Of a stretch of DNA of 18,633 nucleotides, positions 16,175-18,633 are shown one piece after another. The notes beneath the pieces were generated by a model. The model was given only the letters and a program-made list of their open reading frames with translations. It made no database searches and was not told the origin of the DNA. Every line of letters starts with the position of its first letter. Position 1 is the first letter of the stretch. The stretch is from an uncultured Aquincola sp. (GTDB lineage: Bacteria; Pseudomonadota; Gammaproteobacteria; Burkholderiales; Burkholderiaceae): the NCBI GenBank assembly GCA_937883885.1, contig CAKZXL010000149.1:1-18633 (forward strand), in the 5' to 3' direction. The position numbers and the translations under genes are program-made.

Positions 16175-16973
16175 CACGCCGACCGCCGGGCGCCGCATCG
16201 CGCTCGGCGTGGCCTACCGCGGCACCGGCTACCGTGGCTGGCAAAGCCAGCCCGACGGCCGCACGGTGCAAGACCACCTGGAGCAGGCGCTGAGCAGTTT
16301 TGCCGCGCAGCCGGTGCATACCCTGTGCGCCGGCCGCACCGATGCCGGCGTGCATGGCCTCAACCAGGTGGTGCACCTGGACGCGCCGGTGGCGCGCGAA
16401 CCGTTTTCCTGGGTGCGCGGCACCAACCGCTACCTGCCGTCCGACATCGCGGTGCAGTGGTGCCGCCCGGTGGGCGACGACTTCCATGCCCGCGCCAGCG
16501 CCCGCGGCCGACGCTACCGCTATGTGCTGCTGGAGTCGCCGGTGCGGCCGGCGATCGAAGTCGGCCAGTGCGGCTGGGTGTTCCGCCCGCTGGACGGCGA
16601 GGCGATGCAGGCCGCCGCGGCCCACCTGATCGGCGAGCACGACTTCAGCAGCTTTCGGGCGGCCGACTGCCAGGCGCTGTCGCCGGTGAAAACATTGCGC
16701 GGCCTGCAGGTCAGCCGCCGCGGCGCGTACTGGCGCTTCGATTTCGATGCCAGCGCCTTCGTCTACCACATGGTGCGCAACATCATGGGCTGCCTGCTGC
16801 AGGTGGGGCAGGGCCACAAGCCGCCGCAGTGGATGGCCGAGGTGCTGGCCGGCCGCAGCCGCCAGGCCGCGGCGCCGACCTTTCCGGCCGACGGGCTTTA
16901 CTTCGTGGGCCCGTACTACGATGCGCGGCATGAGATCCCTGACCACACGCCGGCCCAAGACTGGCTGCCCTGA
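16167..16973 (+). CDS. truA: tRNA pseudouridine(38-40) synthase
   Basis: Modifies uridines 38-40 in the tRNA anticodon stem-loop. The product is 268 aa. The nucleophile Asp59 is in CAGRTDAGVHGLNQVVHLD (Asp60 in E. coli). Other family segments are GVAYRGTGYRGWQSQPDGRTVQ, FHARASARGRRYRYVLLE, GEHDFSSFRAADCQA and FVYHMVRNIMG. No ATG or GTG precedes the first conserved strand in this frame (the first GTG, 16209, is inside GVAYRG). TTG at 16167 is therefore the best start, within the last eight bases of fimV; this implies translational coupling, with no clear Shine-Dalgarno. The stop is immediately followed by the trpF ATG. The truA position between fimV and trpF is normal for Burkholderiales. Confidence 0.95.
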   Translation: MSDTPTAGRRIALGVAYRGTGYRGWQSQPDGRTVQDHLEQALSSFAAQPVHTLCAGRTDAGVHGLNQVVHLDAPVAREPFSWVRGTNRYLPSDIAVQWCRPVGDDFHARASARGRRYRYVLLESPVRPAIEVGQCGWVFRPLDGEAMQAAAAHLIGEHDFSSFRAADCQALSPVKTLRGLQVSRRGAYWRFDFDASAFVYHMVRNIMGCLLQVGQGHKPPQWMAEVLAGRSRQAAAPTFPADGLYFVGPYYDARHEIPDHTPAQDWLP

Positions 16974-17642
16974 ATGAACCGCACCCGCATCAAGATCTGC
17001 GGGTTGACCCGCGAAGAAGACGTGGACGCGGCCGTGCAGGCCGGCGCCGACGCCATCGGCCTGGTGACGTACGAGCGCAGCCCGCGCTACGTGACGCCCG
17101 AGCGGGCGCGGGCGCTGGCCCGGCGGCTGCCGGCCTTCGTCACCCCGGTGTGCCTGTTGGTCAATGCCTCGGCCGACCACATCGCGCGCGTGCTCGACGC
17201 GGTGCCCAACGCCACGCTGCAGTTCCATGGCGACGAGACGCCAGAAGCCTGCGATGCGCCGGCAAGGCCCTACCTGCGGGCGGCCCGCATCGGCCCCGGG
17301 TTCGATTTGTTAGACTTCGCGGCCCGTTTCCCGGCAGCCCAGGCCATTCTGCTCGACGCGTTTGTCGACGGTTATGGCGGCGGCGGAAAGGTTTTCGATT
17401 GGTCCCTCATTCCCGCCGACGTCCCCGCTCCGGTCGTTTTGTCTGGTGGGTTGAGTCCTGCAAACGTGATCGATGGGGTGCTGCGCATCCGGCCCTGGGC
17501 CGTTGATGTGAGCTCCGGCGTCGAAGTCGGCAAGGGCATCAAGGATGCCCTGCTGATGCGCCGGTTCTGTGATGCGGTCAGGCAGGCCGATGCGCAACTC
17601 GCGCAGCAGGCCGCCGCAGCCGCCCACCACTCCGAACACTGA
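16974..17642 (+). CDS. trpF: phosphoribosylanthranilate isomerase
   Basis: Amadori rearrangement of phosphoribosylanthranilate in tryptophan biosynthesis, a TIM-barrel enzyme. The product is 222 aa. The general base Cys9 is in [16 protein letters not shown] and the general acid Asp128 in [23 protein letters not shown]. The phosphate-binding region includes [12 protein letters not shown] and [15 protein letters not shown]. The ATG abuts the truA stop with no spacing and no own Shine-Dalgarno, so coupling with truA is likely. Codon use in about 17301-17490 drifts to A/T-ending codons, including the leucine codon TTA, unlike the flanking sequence. A TGT-TAGACT extended -10-like element at 17308-17316 could serve trpB. 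The Ala-rich tail ([14 protein letters not shown]) is not conserved. Confidence 0.96.
   Translation: MNRTRIKICGLTREEDVDAAVQAGADAIGLVTYERSPRYVTPERARALARRLPAFVTPVCLLVNASADHIARVLDAVPNATLQFHGDETPEACDAPARPYLRAARIGPGFDLLDFAARFPAAQAILLDAFVDGYGGGGKVFDWSLIPADVPAPVVLSGGLSPANVIDGVLRIRPWAVDVSSGVEVGKGIKDALLMRRFCDAVRQADAQLAQQAAAAAHHSEH
17308..17316 (+). promoter_or_regulatory. possible internal extended -10 promoter in trpF
   Basis: TGT followed by TAGACT resembles an extended -10 element (TGn plus four of six -10 bases) and lies at the start of an A/T-richer, rare-codon stretch of trpF. Its orientation is toward trpB, about 330 bp downstream. No good -35 is seen at 17 bp. This is suggestive only. Confidence 0.25.
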
Positions 17643-17647
17643 TTGCC

Positions 17648-18633
17648 ATGACCACCACCAGCTATGCACAACCCGATGCCCAAGGGCATTTCGGGCCCTA
17701 CGGCGGCACCTTCGTCGCCGAGACGCTGATCCACGCGCTCGACGAGCTGAAAGAGGCCTACGCCCACTATTCGAAGGACCCCGAGTTCCGCCGCGAATTC
17801 GAGTACGAGCTCAAGCACTTCGTCGGCCGGCCCAGCCCGATCTACCACGCCGCGCGCCTGTCGCGCGAGCTGGGCGGCGCGCAGATCTACCTCAAGCGCG
17901 AGGACCTGAACCACACCGGCGCCCACAAGGTGAACAACACCATCGGCCAGGCGCTGCTGGCCAAGCGCATGGGCAAGCCGCGCGTGATCGCCGAGACCGG
18001 TGCCGGCCAGCACGGCGTGGCCACCGCCACCATCTGTGCCCGTTACGGCATGGAATGCGTGGTGTACATGGGCAGTGAAGACGTCAAGCGCCAGTCGCCC
18101 AACGTCTACCGCATGCACCTGCTGGGCGCCAAGGTGGTGCCGGTGGAAAGCGGCAGCAAGACGCTGAAGGACGCGCTGAATGAAGCGCTGCGCGACTGGG
18201 TCACCAACGTCGAGAACACCTTCTACATCATCGGCACCGTGGCCGGCCCGCACCCGTACCCGATGATGGTGCGCGACTTCCAGCGCGTGATCGGCGACGA
18301 ATGCCTGGTGCAGATGCCCGAGATGCTGGGCCCGCAGCGCCAACCCGATGCGGTGATCGCCTGCGTGGGCGGCGGCAGCAATGCCATGGGCATCTTCTAC
18401 CCCTACATCCCGCACGCCGGCACGCGGCTGATCGGCGTCGAAGCCGCCGGCCACGGCCTTGACACCGGCAAGCATGCGGCCAGCCTGTCGGCCGGCACGC
18501 CCGGTGTGCTGCACGGCAACCGCACCTACCTGCTGCAGGACGCCAACGGCCAGATCATCGAGACGCATTCGGTCTCGGCCGGCCTGGACTACCCCGGCGT
18601 CGGCCCCGAGCATGCGTACCTGAAGGACATCAA
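17648..18633 (+). CDS. trpB: tryptophan synthase beta subunit, 5' part (C-terminus outside window)
   Basis: PLP-dependent subunit that condenses indole with serine to make tryptophan, working in an alpha2-beta2 complex with TrpA. 328 codons are visible before the window edge, still open. Starting [20 protein letters not shown], it contains [40 protein letters not shown] with the PLP lysine Lys94 (Lys87 in E. coli). [20 protein letters not shown] and the PLP-phosphate loop [15 protein letters not shown] follow. [18 protein letters not shown], the hinge region, is at the end of the window. The start lies five bases after the trpF stop without an obvious Shine-Dalgarno. trpA is expected just outside the window, but that is inference from gene order in relatives. 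Confidence 0.97.
   Translation, partial: MTTTSYAQPDAQGHFGPYGGTFVAETLIHALDELKEAYAHYSKDPEFRREFEYELKHFVGRPSPIYHAARLSRELGGAQIYLKREDLNHTGAHKVNNTIGQALLAKRMGKPRVIAETGAGQHGVATATICARYGMECVVYMGSEDVKRQSPNVYRMHLLGAKVVPVESGSKTLKDALNEALRDWVTNVENTFYIIGTVAGPHPYPMMVRDFQRVIGDECLVQMPEMLGPQRQPDAVIACVGGGSNAMGIFYPYIPHAGTRLIGVEAAGHGLDTGKHAASLSAGTPGVLHGNRTYLLQDANGQIIETHSVSAGLDYPGVGPEHAYLKDI

Noticed and set aside
10812..16198. Long - strand frames at 10812-13220 and 13247-16198, antisense to leuB-asd and fimV
   Set aside because: Same GC-bias artefact. The fimV antisense frame is an Arg/Gly/His repeat made by Ala/Pro codons read backwards.
1..18633. CRISPR arrays, tRNA/rRNA genes, transposases, toxin-antitoxin pairs, riboswitches, or a trp/leu leader peptide
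   Set aside because: None was seen on either strand. The leuC spacer (22 bp) and trpF/trpB junctions leave no room for leader-peptide attenuation.

Overview
The window is high-GC (roughly two thirds G+C by eye), densely coded, and carries almost everything on the + strand. Gene order and protein sequences indicate a betaproteobacterium of the order Burkholderiales. The Leptothrix/Rubrivivax/Ideonella side is the best guess, from the sdh-gltA and leu-asd-fimV-truA-trp gene order and a palindromic intergenic element of a kind I associate with those genomes. The lineage call is inference; no 16S gene or other taxonomic marker is present.

Region 1 (1-6600) is a TCA-cycle block. A 3'-truncated malate dehydrogenase gene (mdh, - strand) diverges from a GntR/UTRA regulator. 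The regulator is followed on the + strand by sdhC-sdhD-sdhA-sdhB-sdhE (complex II plus its flavinylation factor) and gltA (citrate synthase), ending in a strong intrinsic terminator at 6572-6598. The mdh/gntR intergenic region holds a perfect 8-2-8 palindrome (604-621), the probable operator of the GntR protein. No second copy was seen before sdhC, so the sdh genes may be controlled by read-through from the gntR promoter.

Region 2 (6600-8660) looks like an accessory pair between the TCA block and the leu block: a Bug/TctC-type periplasmic solute-binding protein and a LysR regulator. Its ligand cannot be deduced.

Region 3 (8681-13196) covers leucine biosynthesis (leuC, leuD, leuB) and aspartate semialdehyde dehydrogenase (asd, entry to Lys/Thr/Met/diaminopimelate). 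A REP-like multi-hairpin element sits between leuC and leuD, and a long hairpin between leuB and asd.

Region 4 (13229-18633) has fimV (polar hub/type IV pilus and twitching protein), truA (tRNA pseudouridine synthase), trpF and the 5' part of trpB. fimV, truA and trpF are packed with overlap or zero spacing; fimV and truA both appear to use TTG starts.

No CRISPR array, transposase, phage gene, tRNA or rRNA was seen. Every open gene belongs to a well-known family and I found no convincing novel multi-gene system. The points worth checking are regulatory: the operator, the hairpins, two possible internal promoters marked by rare-codon patches (in leuB and trpF), and the Bug-LysR pair.
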